The notes: generated by a model from the letters alone, not told the origin. A stretch of DNA of 56,074 nucleotides from SIG589 sp964566175 (GCA_964566175.1 CAZMHU010000009.1:1-56074), one strand, 5' to 3'. Numbered from the stretch's first letter, positions 46,269-54,530 are shown. Made by a program: numbers and translations.

Positions 46269-46837
46269 GCGAAAATCCTATAATAATATCAAACCTGAAT
46301 GATTTTATCTTTTGTCCCGTATCGATATATTTTCATTCGCTCGAACCCACACCTGAAGATATTCTGGCAAAAGAAACATATCAGTTGAACGGCACGAACG
46401 CACATAAAAAATCCGATTCCGCAACATATTCCACAAAACGGAATATGTTGCAGGGAATATCGGTTTATTCGTCGACCTATGACTTGAGCGGAAAAATCGA
46501 TACTTTCGATTCCGAGAAGGGAATATTGACCGAACGAAAAAATAAAATCAGCGTTGTCTATGACGGATATGTATTTCAACTCTACGCTCAATATTTTGCC
46601 TTGACAGATATGGGTTATAACGTCAACCAACTCAGACTTTACAGTTTGAAAGACAATAAAACCTATAAAATTAAAAAGCCGGAAGAAGATGCCGAAATGT
46701 TTGAAAAGTTTAAAACTTTAATAAACAGTATAAAAGCGTTCGATTTTGACGGCTTTGAACAGAATAACAACAGCAAATGTAACAACTGCATTTATGAACC
46801 GCAGTGCAGTTATTCAATCTGCAAGGAGGAGTTTTGA
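46265..46837 (+). CDS. cas4: CRISPR-associated protein Cas4
   Basis: A 190-residue RecB-like exonuclease of the adaptation module that trims prespacers and selects those with a PAM. A candidate iron-sulfur set is C17 with C172, C175 and C181 at the C-terminus. The nuclease segment is GKIDTFD followed by ILTERKNK and the QLYAQYFAL helix. It overlaps cas12a by four bases and cas1 by four (TTGA). Confidence 0.95.
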   Translation: MSENPIIISNLNDFIFCPVSIYFHSLEPTPEDILAKETYQLNGTNAHKKSDSATYSTKRNMLQGISVYSSTYDLSGKIDTFDSEKGILTERKNKISVVYDGYVFQLYAQYFALTDMGYNVNQLRLYSLKDNKTYKIKKPEEDAEMFEKFKTLINSIKAFDFDGFEQNNNSKCNNCIYEPQCSYSICKEEF

Positions 46838-47829
46838 TTTTGCTGACGGCATCTGATTTTGCGAAAAAACAAATTGTCTTTGTGTTTTTTAACGAGGGTG
46901 AAAAACTTGCTTTTTCAAATGATAATATGGTTATTAAAACCGCCGACGGAAAAATAAAAATGCAATGCACCTGCTACCGTCTTTTTCTCGTATTTGTTGT
47001 CGGCAACACAAGTATAACTACCGAAATTATAAGGCGAGCACAGATATTCGGGTTCTATATTGCACTGATGACTTCCGGTTTCAAACTTTATGCTCTTATC
47101 GGTGACGGAAAGGACAGCAACACTCTTTTGAAGAAAAAGCAGTATGCTTATGAGGGTATCGATATTGCGAAAATTATTGTTTCAAATAAAATCAACAATC
47201 AGTTGGCGGTTTTGAAAAATGTTCGCAATAAAAACGACAGTATAAAGGAAGCAATTTTCGATATCCGCGGTTACTTGTCAAAAATTTCCGGTGTAGGTAC
47301 ACTGAACGAACTTATGGCGTATGAAGGATTGTCCTCTAAACTTTATTTTCGCAATCATTTTAATAACGTGCTTTGGCAGGGTAGACAGCCGAGGATAAAG
47401 CGGGATTATATAAATTCGGCTTTGGATATCGGTTATACCGTTTTGTTTACGTTTATAGATACCCTGCTTTTGAGTTGCGGATTTGATACTTATTGCGGTG
47501 TTCTGCATCGGCAGTTTTATAAAAGAAAATCCTTGGTGTGCGATATTGTAGAGCCTTTCAGACCGCTTATTGACAAAGAACTCAAAAAGGCAATTAACTT
47601 AAATATCGTAAAGGAAGGTGATTTTACGATAATAAATTATCAGTATCGAGTCAAGTGGAGCGAGTCGTCAAAATATGTAAAAACATTTATGACACCGCTT
47701 TTAAAGAACAAGACTGCGATTTTTGAATATGTCAATAAATATTATATTGCTTTTATGAAAAGCCGACCGCCGGAAGAATTTCCGATATTTGATATTACAG
47801 GGTGTATAAATGATTATAGTGAGTTATGA
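46834..47829 (+). CDS. cas1: CRISPR-associated integrase Cas1
   Basis: A 331-residue integrase that, with Cas2, inserts spacers at the leader end. The catalytic residues are E164 (AYEGLSSK), H225 (VLHRQF) and E240 (DIVEPFRP). The start is probably TTG 46834, overlapping the cas4 stop, with AAGGAGGA just upstream; TTG 46840 is also possible. The N-terminal domain is beta-rich (QIVFVFFNEGEKLAFSNDN). It overlaps cas2 by 20 bases. Confidence 0.95.
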   Translation: MILLTASDFAKKQIVFVFFNEGEKLAFSNDNMVIKTADGKIKMQCTCYRLFLVFVVGNTSITTEIIRRAQIFGFYIALMTSGFKLYALIGDGKDSNTLLKKKQYAYEGIDIAKIIVSNKINNQLAVLKNVRNKNDSIKEAIFDIRGYLSKISGVGTLNELMAYEGLSSKLYFRNHFNNVLWQGRQPRIKRDYINSALDIGYTVLFTFIDTLLLSCGFDTYCGVLHRQFYKRKSLVCDIVEPFRPLIDKELKKAINLNIVKEGDFTIINYQYRVKWSESSKYVKTFMTPLLKNKTAIFEYVNKYYIAFMKSRPPEEFPIFDITGCINDYSEL

Positions 47830-48085
47830 TATCGCGAACGACCGCAAGCGTGCGAGGTTCAATAAATATATAAGAAAATTCGGGCATATGTTGCAATACT
47901 CTGTTTATGAGATTGACAACAGCGAAAGAATTTTGAATAATATCGCCGCGGATATTGAGAACAAATGGCTAAAGCAGTTTGACCAATCCGACAGTGTTTA
48001 TATCTTTCAAATGAGCAGTTCCTGCAAGATACAAAAATATGGCTATGCACGTAATGAGGACAGCGAACTTTTGATTGTCGAATAA
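47810..48085 (+). CDS. cas2: CRISPR-associated protein Cas2
   Basis: A 91-residue ferredoxin-fold protein that bridges two Cas1 dimers. It opens with MIIVSYDIANDRKRARF, the Cas2 signature with D7, and includes YSVYEIDNSER. The start lies inside the cas1 end. Last gene of the cas operon; the leader and array follow 134 bases later on the same strand. Confidence 0.95.
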   Translation: MIIVSYDIANDRKRARFNKYIRKFGHMLQYSVYEIDNSERILNNIAADIENKWLKQFDQSDSVYIFQMSSSCKIQKYGYARNEDSELLIVE

Positions 48086-48219
48086 TGAAACTTGCAAACC
48101 TCGGTCATAATGTGGTACAATATGCTGTAGAAGGGATTGTTAATGCGAAAAAAGCGCTGTAAATTGTTGCTATCAAACGAATGACATTCATAATGTTTGT
48201 GCAAGTGTATGATATAAGG
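48086..48219 (+). promoter_or_regulatory. CRISPR leader with candidate array promoter
   Basis: The 134-base, AT-rich stretch between cas2 and the first repeat. TTGCAA (48092-48097), an 18-base spacer and TACAAT (48116-48121) form a plausible promoter for the pre-crRNA. The first repeat starts at 48220. No second array or anti-repeat is seen here. Confidence 0.65.
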
Positions 48220-49568
48220 ATTAATAATCCCTTTAAATTTCTACTGTTGTAGATTTCCGGTGCATCTGTACTTCTGATTCTTCATTAATAATCCCTTTAA
48301 ATTTCTACTGTTGTAGATAAGAAGTTCCACTATAACTCATCGCTCATTAATAATCCCTTTAAATTTCTACTGTTGTAGATGTTATAGTGTGTCTTTTGGG
48401 AATCACGGATTAATAATCCCTTTAAATTTCTACTGTTGTAGATATTATTGCCCTTGCTAAATTCTCTTTGATTAATAATCCCTTTAAATTTCTACTGTTG
48501 TAGATATGTTCCTATGTCTCAGCCCAATACATTAATAATCCCTTTAAATTTCTACTGTTGTAGATTTTGATGCAGCACCTTCTAAAAAGACAATTAATAA
48601 TCCCTTTAAATTTCTACTGTTGTAGATGTGGTAACACTAAGTTACCTTAGTTTCTATTAATAATCCCTTTAAATTTCTACTGTTGTAGATCTGAAAAGGT
48701 GTAAGCTGAATTATATTCATTAATAATCCCTTTAAATTTCTACTGTTGTAGATGGTACTTCACAGCGATTTACTCGCATAATTAATAATCCCTTTAAATT
48801 TCTACTGTTGTAGATATGAAAAAAGTATATTCATTTTGTATAATATTAATAATCCCTTTAAATTTCTACTGTTGTAGATCTTTGCATAATCATTGTTTGT
48901 ATTTTGGATTAATAATCCCTTTAAATTTCTACTGTTGTAGATTAAATGTATAAAATGAGTTTGTCTTTGAATTAATAATCCCTTTAAATTTCTACTGTTG
49001 TAGATGTGAAAGTTCCTGCATCAACCCAACCGTAATTAATAATCCCTTTAAATTTCTACTGTTGTAGATTTTCATCGGACAGCGTTTCAAGATTTTATTA
49101 ATAATCCCTTTAAATTTCTACTGTTGTAGATANNNNNNNNNNNNNNNNNNNNNNNNNNNNNNNNNNNNNNNNNNNNNNNNNNNNNNNNNNNNNNNNNNNN
49201 NNNNNNNNNNNNNNNNNNNNNNNNNNNNNNNNTTTATTAATAATCCCTTTAAATTTCTACTGTTGTAGATAAAGTATTCTTGCATCGCCTCTCTTTGCCA
49301 TTAATAATCCCTTTAAATTTCTACTGTTGTAGATGCTACGGTCTAATTTTTGACCTTTGTTCAGATTAATAATCCCTTTAAATTTCTACTGTTGTAGATC
49401 TAAAAAGCAGCGTCATGATGTTACCGGATTAATAATCCCTTTAAATTTCTACTGTTGTAGATAAATTACTATTCCTATATGGTTATCTTGATTAATAATC
49501 CCTTTAAATTTCTACTGTTGTAGATAATGTTCGGAACATTATCGGACGGAACGCGTTAATAATCCCTA
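48220..49568 (+). CRISPR. Type V-A CRISPR array, 20 intact repeats visible
   Basis: Twenty identical 35-nt repeats are seen: 15 from 48220 to 49131 and 5 from 49236 to 49525. They begin ATTAATAATCCC and end with the 19-nt handle AATTTCTACTGTTGTAGAT, whose TCTAC/GTAGA stem and TGTT loop match the Francisella-type handle. Fourteen complete spacers precede the N gap and five follow; lengths are 25-30 nt. The last repeat (from 49556) keeps only about 12 bases and then decays, marking the leader-distal end. Transcription is rightward, with each handle 5' of its spacer. The true spacer number is unknown because of the gap. Confidence 0.98.
49133..49232. other. Assembly gap (100 N) inside the array
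   Basis: Exactly 100 Ns interrupt the array one base after an intact repeat and three bases before the next. A round 100 usually denotes a gap of unknown size, as expected where identical repeats defeat short-read assembly. Confidence 0.97.
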
Positions 49569-49594
49569 AACTAAAATTTTCTTTGGAGGCTTTT

Positions 49595-50032
49595 ATGGAA
49601 TTGATTATAAAACATTTTAATGAATTGACGACGGCGGAACTCGAAGAAATATATAGATTGCGGGTTTCTGTTTTTGTTGTTGAACAAAACTGTCCATATC
49701 AGGAGATTGACGGTTTTGATAAGTTTGCGTATCACCTTTGCCTGCGTGACAGTGACGGCATTAAGGCATATGCAAGGGCGTTGCCGCAAAATACCGTTTA
49801 TGAGGAAGCATCGATAGGACGTATTATTTCGATTAAGCGGCGTTGCGGTTTCGGCAGTCAAATTGTCAATGCGGCTGTTGAAACGGCAAAGGAAAAGTTT
49901 GGTGCAAATCGTATTAAAATCGGTGCGCAGGTCTATGCGCGCACGCTTTATGAAAAGGCGGGATTTAAACAAATTTCCGATGAATATATCGAGGACGGAA
50001 TACCGCATATTCATATGATGCTCGAAATATAA
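49595..50032 (+). CDS. ElaA-type GNAT acetyltransferase
   Basis: A 145-residue acetyl-CoA-dependent N-acetyltransferase. LRVSVFVVEQNCPYQEIDGFD is the ElaA family hallmark (shown in part as VFVVEQNCPYQEID), followed by IGRIISIKRRCGFGSQIVNAA at the acetyl-CoA loop and YEKAGFKQ. The substrate is unknown. ATG 49595 follows TTGGAGG. It starts 26 bases after the decayed last repeat and lies 25 bases before the ClC gene, so the two may form an operon. Its promoter may lie within or before the array. Confidence 0.9.
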   Translation: MELIIKHFNELTTAELEEIYRLRVSVFVVEQNCPYQEIDGFDKFAYHLCLRDSDGIKAYARALPQNTVYEEASIGRIISIKRRCGFGSQIVNAAVETAKEKFGANRIKIGAQVYARTLYEKAGFKQISDEYIEDGIPHIHMMLEI

Positions 50033-50057
50033 TTTTTACTGAAACAGGGTATGAGGA

Positions 50058-51275
50058 ATGTTAAATAAAATTAAACCGTATATTTTTGCATATTTTAAAT
50101 GGCTTGTGTTAGGTCTTGCGGTAGGCGGCGTTTGCGGTGCTGTCGGTGCGGCCTTTTCACTTTCTGTCTCATTTGTTACGGGACTTCGCGGCGGCGCACA
50201 GTGGCTGATTTTTTTGTTGCCGATAGGCGGTCTTGTGAGCGTTGCGTGGTATAAACTTTTGCGTGTGTCGGGTGTCGGCACAAATCAGGTTTTCGATGCC
50301 GTGAGCGGTAAAAACAGTGTTCCTGTTTTGCTTGCACCTGCTGTGTTCGGCGGATCGGTTTTAACACATTTTTTCGGCGGTTCGGCGGGCCGCGAGGGCG
50401 CGGCTTTACAACTCGGCGGAAGCGTCGCGTCGCTTTTCAGCAAGGTTTTCGGTCTTGACGATAAAACTCGCCGTGTTTTGACACTCTGCGGAATGGGCGC
50501 GGTCTTTTCAGCTGTTTTCGGCACACCAATCGGCGCGTGCGTTTTTGCACTTGAAGTTGTATGTGTCGGCAGTATCAACCTTTCGTCTGTCTTTCCGGCG
50601 CTTGTTTCTTCGCTTTCCGCATATGGCGTGGCGGCACTGCTAGGTGCAGAACCCGAACGCTTTTCGGTCGGCGATATTCCCGCGAAAAACCTGCTTGTGT
50701 TTATAAAGGTTGCGGTAATCGCAGTTTTGGCGGCGGCTTTGAGTGTGCTTTTTTGTAAAGCACTTCACCTAGGCGAAAAACTTTTCAAAAAATATATTCC
50801 AAATGAATTTTTGCGTATTTTTGCGGGCGGTGCTCTTTTAGTTGTGCTGACACTGATTGTCGGTACAAAGGATTATAACGGCGGCGGTATCGACGTAATA
50901 AGCCGTGTGTTTGAAACCGGAGAGGTTAGGTATGAGGCGTTTTTGCTCAAAATGCTCTTCACGGTAATCACCGTTTCTGCGGGATATAAAGGCGGCGAAA
51001 TTATACCGACACTTTTCATTGGCGCAATGTTCGGTGCGGCTCTCGCTATGATTTTGGGACTCGGTGTCGGGCTTGGAGCGGCCGTGGGAATGGCGGCACT
51101 TTTCTGTGGTGTTACAAACTGCCCATTGGCTACTGTCTTCCTCTGTTGTGAAATGTTCGGTGCGGAAGGCATACTCTTTTATGCGCTTTCGGCATTTACT
51201 TCGTTTTTGCTTTCGGGCAAGGCAAGTCTTTACAGTTCGCAGTCTTTTTCTTCCGAAAAAAACAGCACGCTGTAA
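50058..51275 (+). CDS. ClC-family chloride or fluoride transporter
   Basis: A 405-residue membrane protein with about ten helices. The filter motif GREGA is at 111-115 (FGGSAGREGAALQLGG) and an earlier loop reads SGVGTNQVF. In the C-terminal half, AGYKGGEIIPTLFIGA (KGGE at 311-314) resembles the CLC-F fluoride/proton antiporter branch more than classic chloride exchangers. There are no CBS domains. No fluoride riboswitch is seen in the 25-base gap upstream. Ion specificity is inferred, not shown. Confidence 0.85.
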   Translation: MLNKIKPYIFAYFKWLVLGLAVGGVCGAVGAAFSLSVSFVTGLRGGAQWLIFLLPIGGLVSVAWYKLLRVSGVGTNQVFDAVSGKNSVPVLLAPAVFGGSVLTHFFGGSAGREGAALQLGGSVASLFSKVFGLDDKTRRVLTLCGMGAVFSAVFGTPIGACVFALEVVCVGSINLSSVFPALVSSLSAYGVAALLGAEPERFSVGDIPAKNLLVFIKVAVIAVLAAALSVLFCKALHLGEKLFKKYIPNEFLRIFAGGALLVVLTLIVGTKDYNGGGIDVISRVFETGEVRYEAFLLKMLFTVITVSAGYKGGEIIPTLFIGAMFGAALAMILGLGVGLGAAVGMAALFCGVTNCPLATVFLCCEMFGAEGILFYALSAFTSFLLSGKASLYSSQSFSSEKNSTL

Positions 51276-51283
51276 CAAAAATT

Positions 51284-51322
51284 CCGCTTTTTCGTATAAT
51301 GTTAGTAGATATACGAAAGCGG
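51284..51322 (+). promoter_or_regulatory. Promoter -10 box inside a long inverted repeat
   Basis: CCGCTTTTTCGTATA (51284-51298) pairs with TATACGAAAGCGG (51310-51322), apart from a two-T bulge. A TATAAT (51295-51300) sits in the left arm. A -35 is weak (about 51272-51277). The repeat lies 8 bases before the 49-aa ORF and could be an operator for the spoVM unit or a weak terminator of the ClC gene; it lacks a T-run. Confidence 0.45.
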
Positions 51323-51329
51323 TGATAAT

Positions 51330-51479
51330 ATGCGTAATCACAGATGTGTCGGCAGGGGAACGGTTGCCGTTTCGTTCGGTGCGGGACTTGTCGCATCGTT
51401 TATTCTTCCAATAAAAGCCGTGGTTTTAATACTGTCAATCGCCTTGGTATGTCTCGGAATGTCATGTTCAAGATATTAA
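51330..51479 (+). CDS. 49-residue hydrophobic peptide
   Basis: A short ORF encoding 49 residues: a basic N-terminus (MRNHRCVGRG), one long hydrophobic stretch (about 11-44) interrupted by a proline and lysine (FILPIKAV), and a Cys-Ser-Arg-Tyr end. It could be one hairpin of two short membrane helices. The ribosome site is AAGCGGTGA, moderate. It is 13 bases upstream of spoVM. No family is recognised. A sporulation link is suggested only by position. Confidence 0.5.
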   Translation: MRNHRCVGRGTVAVSFGAGLVASFILPIKAVVLILSIALVCLGMSCSRY

Positions 51480-51492
51480 CGGAGGGTGCTTT

Positions 51493-51573
51493 ATGAAGGT
51501 AGTTGTTGTAAAAAGTCCAAAGTTTGTAGGCGGTATTTTGCGAATGATTTTCGGTATTAAAAAGGAAGGCTGA
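51493..51573 (+). CDS. spoVM: Stage V sporulation protein SpoVM
   Basis: A 26-residue peptide MKVVVVKSPKFVGGILRMIF ending GIKKEG. It aligns along its whole length with B. subtilis SpoVM (pattern MKFYTIKLPKFLGGIVRAML), sharing the KxPKFxGGIxR core and length. SpoVM is an amphipathic helix that senses the convex forespore membrane and anchors SpoIVA to start the coat and cortex. Ribosome site GGAGGG lies six bases upstream. Its presence supports a spore-forming host. Confidence 0.88.
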   Translation: MKVVVVKSPKFVGGILRMIFGIKKEG

Positions 51574-51584
51574 AAAATATACAT

Positions 51585-51618
51585 AAAAGGGTCGCTTCGG
51601 CGGCTCTTTTTCTTTTTT
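51585..51618 (+). terminator. Intrinsic terminator after spoVM
   Basis: A stem with TTCG loop (GGGTCGC with GCGGCTC, two G-U pairs) followed by TTTTTCTTTTTT. Confidence 0.82.
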
Positions 51619-51707
51619 AGTACATAGAAAATTGTTTAAATTTGCTATTGCAATATCCGTCTTTATGATGTATAAATAAAGCAATAATATTTTCGTGGGA
51701 GGATGCT

Positions 51708-53066
51708 ATGAAAATTGTAATTGTCGGTTGCGGTAAAATAGGCACAACGATTATCGACAGTCTCTCGGCCGAGGGACACGATGTTGTTGCCGTTGATAAT
51801 AATCCGGCTGTTATTTCCGATATCACCAATATGTATGATGTTATGTCTATCTGCGGAAACGCGGCAGACTGTGAAACGCTCTCCGAAGCGGGCGTTGAGG
51901 GGGCGGAACTCTTTGCCGCCGTCACCGGCTCGGACGAACTCAATATGCTTAGTTGTTTCCTTGCAAAGAGTATGGGTGCGCGCCACACGATAGCGCGTAT
52001 TCGCAATCCCGAATATAACGACAGCAGTTTGGGTTTTATATGTCAAAAATTGGGACTTTCAATGTCCATAAATCCCGAACAACTTGCCGCTACGGAACTT
52101 TTCAATATTCTCAAACTCCCGTCCGCTGTTAAGGTGGAAACTTTTTCAAGACGTAATTTCGAAATAATTGAATTTATAATAAAGCAGGACAGCAAACTCG
52201 ACGAGATGAGTTTGATTGATTTACGTAAAAAGTATCCGCAGAAGTTCTTGGTTTGTGCCGTTCAACGTGAAGATAAAGTGTATATTCCCGACGGTAACTT
52301 TGTGTTGCAGGCGGGCGATAAAATCGCCATCGCCGCTACTGCCGCGGAACTTATGAAACTTTTCAAGACCATCGGCACAAACAAAAAACAGGTCAAGAAT
52401 GTTATGATTTTAGGCGCAAGCACAACGGCGTTTTATCTTGCAAAGTTGCTTCTCGCAAACGGCAACGAGGTAAAAATCGTTGAAAAGGATGCCGCCCGCT
52501 GTACCGAATTTGCCGAAAATTTGCCGAATGTCGTTATGATAAACGGTGACGGTGCGGCACAGGAATTGTTGCTTGAAGAGGGAATACGTTCTACCGATGC
52601 GTTTGTTTCATTGACGGGTATGGATGAAGAAAATATTCTTATTTCATATTTTGCATCGACACAAAACGTCCCCAAAGTCATATCCAAGGTCAACCGTGAC
52701 GAGTTTGCTTTGATGGCTGAAAAACTCGGTCTTGACAGTATTGTTTCGCCGCGCAAAATCATTGCCAACGTGCTTGTAAGATATGCGCGTGCATTGAAAA
52801 ATTCTATCGGCAGCAGTGTTGAAACGCTATATAAGTTTATGGATGGCACAGCCGAGGCAATGGAATTTATCGTATCTGCCGATTGCCGTATCGTTAACAA
52901 ACCGCTCAAGGATTTGACCCTAAAACCCAATACTCTCATTGCGGGTATAGCGCGCGGAAGAAAGGCGATTATTCCTTCCGGTGACGATGTTATTCTTCCG
53001 GGTGATAATGTTATTATCGTTGCTGCCGGTCACATAGTAAACGATTTAACGGATATTATAAAATAG
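51708..53066 (+). CDS. trkA: Trk potassium uptake regulatory protein TrkA
   Basis: A 452-residue cytosolic gating subunit with two RCK (TrkA-N plus TrkA-C) halves. Nucleotide folds begin at IVGCGKIGTTI (near residue 4) and at MILGASTTAFYLAKLL (near residue 230). NAD or ATP binding opens TrkH. ATG 51708 follows GGGAGGA. It is 13 bases before trkH. The 51619-51700 stretch upstream is AT-rich and may hold its promoter. Confidence 0.95.
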   Translation: MKIVIVGCGKIGTTIIDSLSAEGHDVVAVDNNPAVISDITNMYDVMSICGNAADCETLSEAGVEGAELFAAVTGSDELNMLSCFLAKSMGARHTIARIRNPEYNDSSLGFICQKLGLSMSINPEQLAATELFNILKLPSAVKVETFSRRNFEIIEFIIKQDSKLDEMSLIDLRKKYPQKFLVCAVQREDKVYIPDGNFVLQAGDKIAIAATAAELMKLFKTIGTNKKQVKNVMILGASTTAFYLAKLLLANGNEVKIVEKDAARCTEFAENLPNVVMINGDGAAQELLLEEGIRSTDAFVSLTGMDEENILISYFASTQNVPKVISKVNRDEFALMAEKLGLDSIVSPRKIIANVLVRYARALKNSIGSSVETLYKFMDGTAEAMEFIVSADCRIVNKPLKDLTLKPNTLIAGIARGRKAIIPSGDDVILPGDNVIIVAAGHIVNDLTDIIK

Positions 53067-53079
53067 GTCGGAGATTTTT

Positions 53080-54522
53080 ATGAACCGTAAAATGATTTTC
53101 AATCTGATAGGCAAAATCACGCTATCTGAGGCGTTTTTGTTGCTTCTTCCCGCGGCTGTTGCCTTTTATTACAGGGAAGAGTGTGTGATTCCGCTTTTGA
53201 TTTCGGTCGGAATTGCGCTCGGTATCGGACTTTTGCTTGTTTTGTGTTTCAAACCACGCGACACGATAATTTATGCCAGAGAGGGATTTGTTATTGTCGC
53301 TTTTGCGTGGATTTTGCTTTCGCTCATAGGTGCATTGCCGTTTTATTTAAGCGGTGAAATTCCGTCCTATGTCGACGCATTTTTCGAAACGGTGAGCGGT
53401 TTTACTACAACCGGAGCCTCAATACTTACCGACGTCGAATCAATGAGCAATGGACTCTTGTTTTGGCGCAGTTTTACACACTGGGTCGGCGGTATGGGCG
53501 TTTTGGTTTTTGTAATGGCAATAATCCCAAGCGCAACCGACCGCTCGATACATCTAATGCGTGCGGAAATGCCCGGCCCGACAATCGGAAAACTTTCGCC
53601 GAGAGCGAGCGACACCGCAAAAATTCTTTATATTATATATATCGTTCTGACAACGGTAGAGATTATTATGCTGAAACTCGGCGGTATGCCGCTTTATGAG
53701 TCGGTTATTCATTCGTTCGGAACGGCAGGTACCGGCGGTTTCGGAATTAAAGCCGACAGCATTGGCGGTTATTCGCCCTATATTCAGTGGGTAATTGTAA
53801 TATTTATGTTGATTTTCGGTATTAACTTCAACTTGTATTATTTAATTTTGCTGCGGAAAATTCGTACTGTCTTAAAAAGTACGGAACTTTGGGCATATAT
53901 CGGAATCGTGCTTGCGGCTTCGGGAGCAATAACCGCAAATATTTATAATATATACAGTAACTTCTCAACCTCACTCCGCCACGCAGTGTTTCAGGTTTCG
54001 TCAATTATCACGACAACAGGTTATGCAACGGTTGATTTTGACAAGTGGCCGGAATTTTCAAAATACGTATTGCTTTTGCTGATGTTTATAGGCGGATGTG
54101 CAGGCTCTACGGCGGGCGGATTTAAGTTATCACGTGTTATTATGCTTGTGAAACAGTTGCGTAACGAAATCAAGCGAATGCTTCGACCTCGTTCGGTTTC
54201 GGTTGTCCGTTTTGAGGAAAAAACGGTTGACAACCTGACACTCAACGGCGTTAATAATTATTTGACGATATATTTGCTCTGTTTGGTTGTCATATTGCTT
54301 GTGCTTTCGTTTGAAAAGTTCAGTTTTTTGACAAACTTCAGTGCCGCTGTGTCGTGTTTTAACAACGTAGGCCCCGGATTTGAACTGGTCGGTCCGGCAT
54401 CAAGTTATGCGGCGTATTCCGGTGTGTCGAAAATAGTGCTTTCTTTTGCAATGCTTTTCGGCAGACTCGAAATTTTCCCGATGATCATTGCGTTCTCTCA
54501 CGCAACATGGACAAGAAAATAA
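53080..54522 (+). CDS. trkH: Trk/Ktr potassium channel subunit TrkH
   Basis: A 480-residue potassium-translocating membrane protein with four pore-loop repeats: TVSGFTTTGASIL, FGTAGTGGFGIK, ITTTGYATVDF and NNVGPGFELVGP. These carry the filter glycines. About ten transmembrane segments are visible. It forms the pore regulated by TrkA upstream, in the usual trkA-trkH pair, and is followed by a strong hairpin. Confidence 0.95.
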   Translation: MNRKMIFNLIGKITLSEAFLLLLPAAVAFYYREECVIPLLISVGIALGIGLLLVLCFKPRDTIIYAREGFVIVAFAWILLSLIGALPFYLSGEIPSYVDAFFETVSGFTTTGASILTDVESMSNGLLFWRSFTHWVGGMGVLVFVMAIIPSATDRSIHLMRAEMPGPTIGKLSPRASDTAKILYIIYIVLTTVEIIMLKLGGMPLYESVIHSFGTAGTGGFGIKADSIGGYSPYIQWVIVIFMLIFGINFNLYYLILLRKIRTVLKSTELWAYIGIVLAASGAITANIYNIYSNFSTSLRHAVFQVSSIITTTGYATVDFDKWPEFSKYVLLLLMFIGGCAGSTAGGFKLSRVIMLVKQLRNEIKRMLRPRSVSVVRFEEKTVDNLTLNGVNNYLTIYLLCLVVILLVLSFEKFSFLTNFSAAVSCFNNVGPGFELVGPASSYAAYSGVSKIVLSFAMLFGRLEIFPMIIAFSHATWTRK

Positions 54523-54530
54523 TATAGTGC

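Noticed and set aside
49595..50057. Fluoride riboswitch ahead of the ClC gene
   Set aside because: Only 25 bases separate elaA and clc, too short for the aptamer, and no matching conserved segments are seen.
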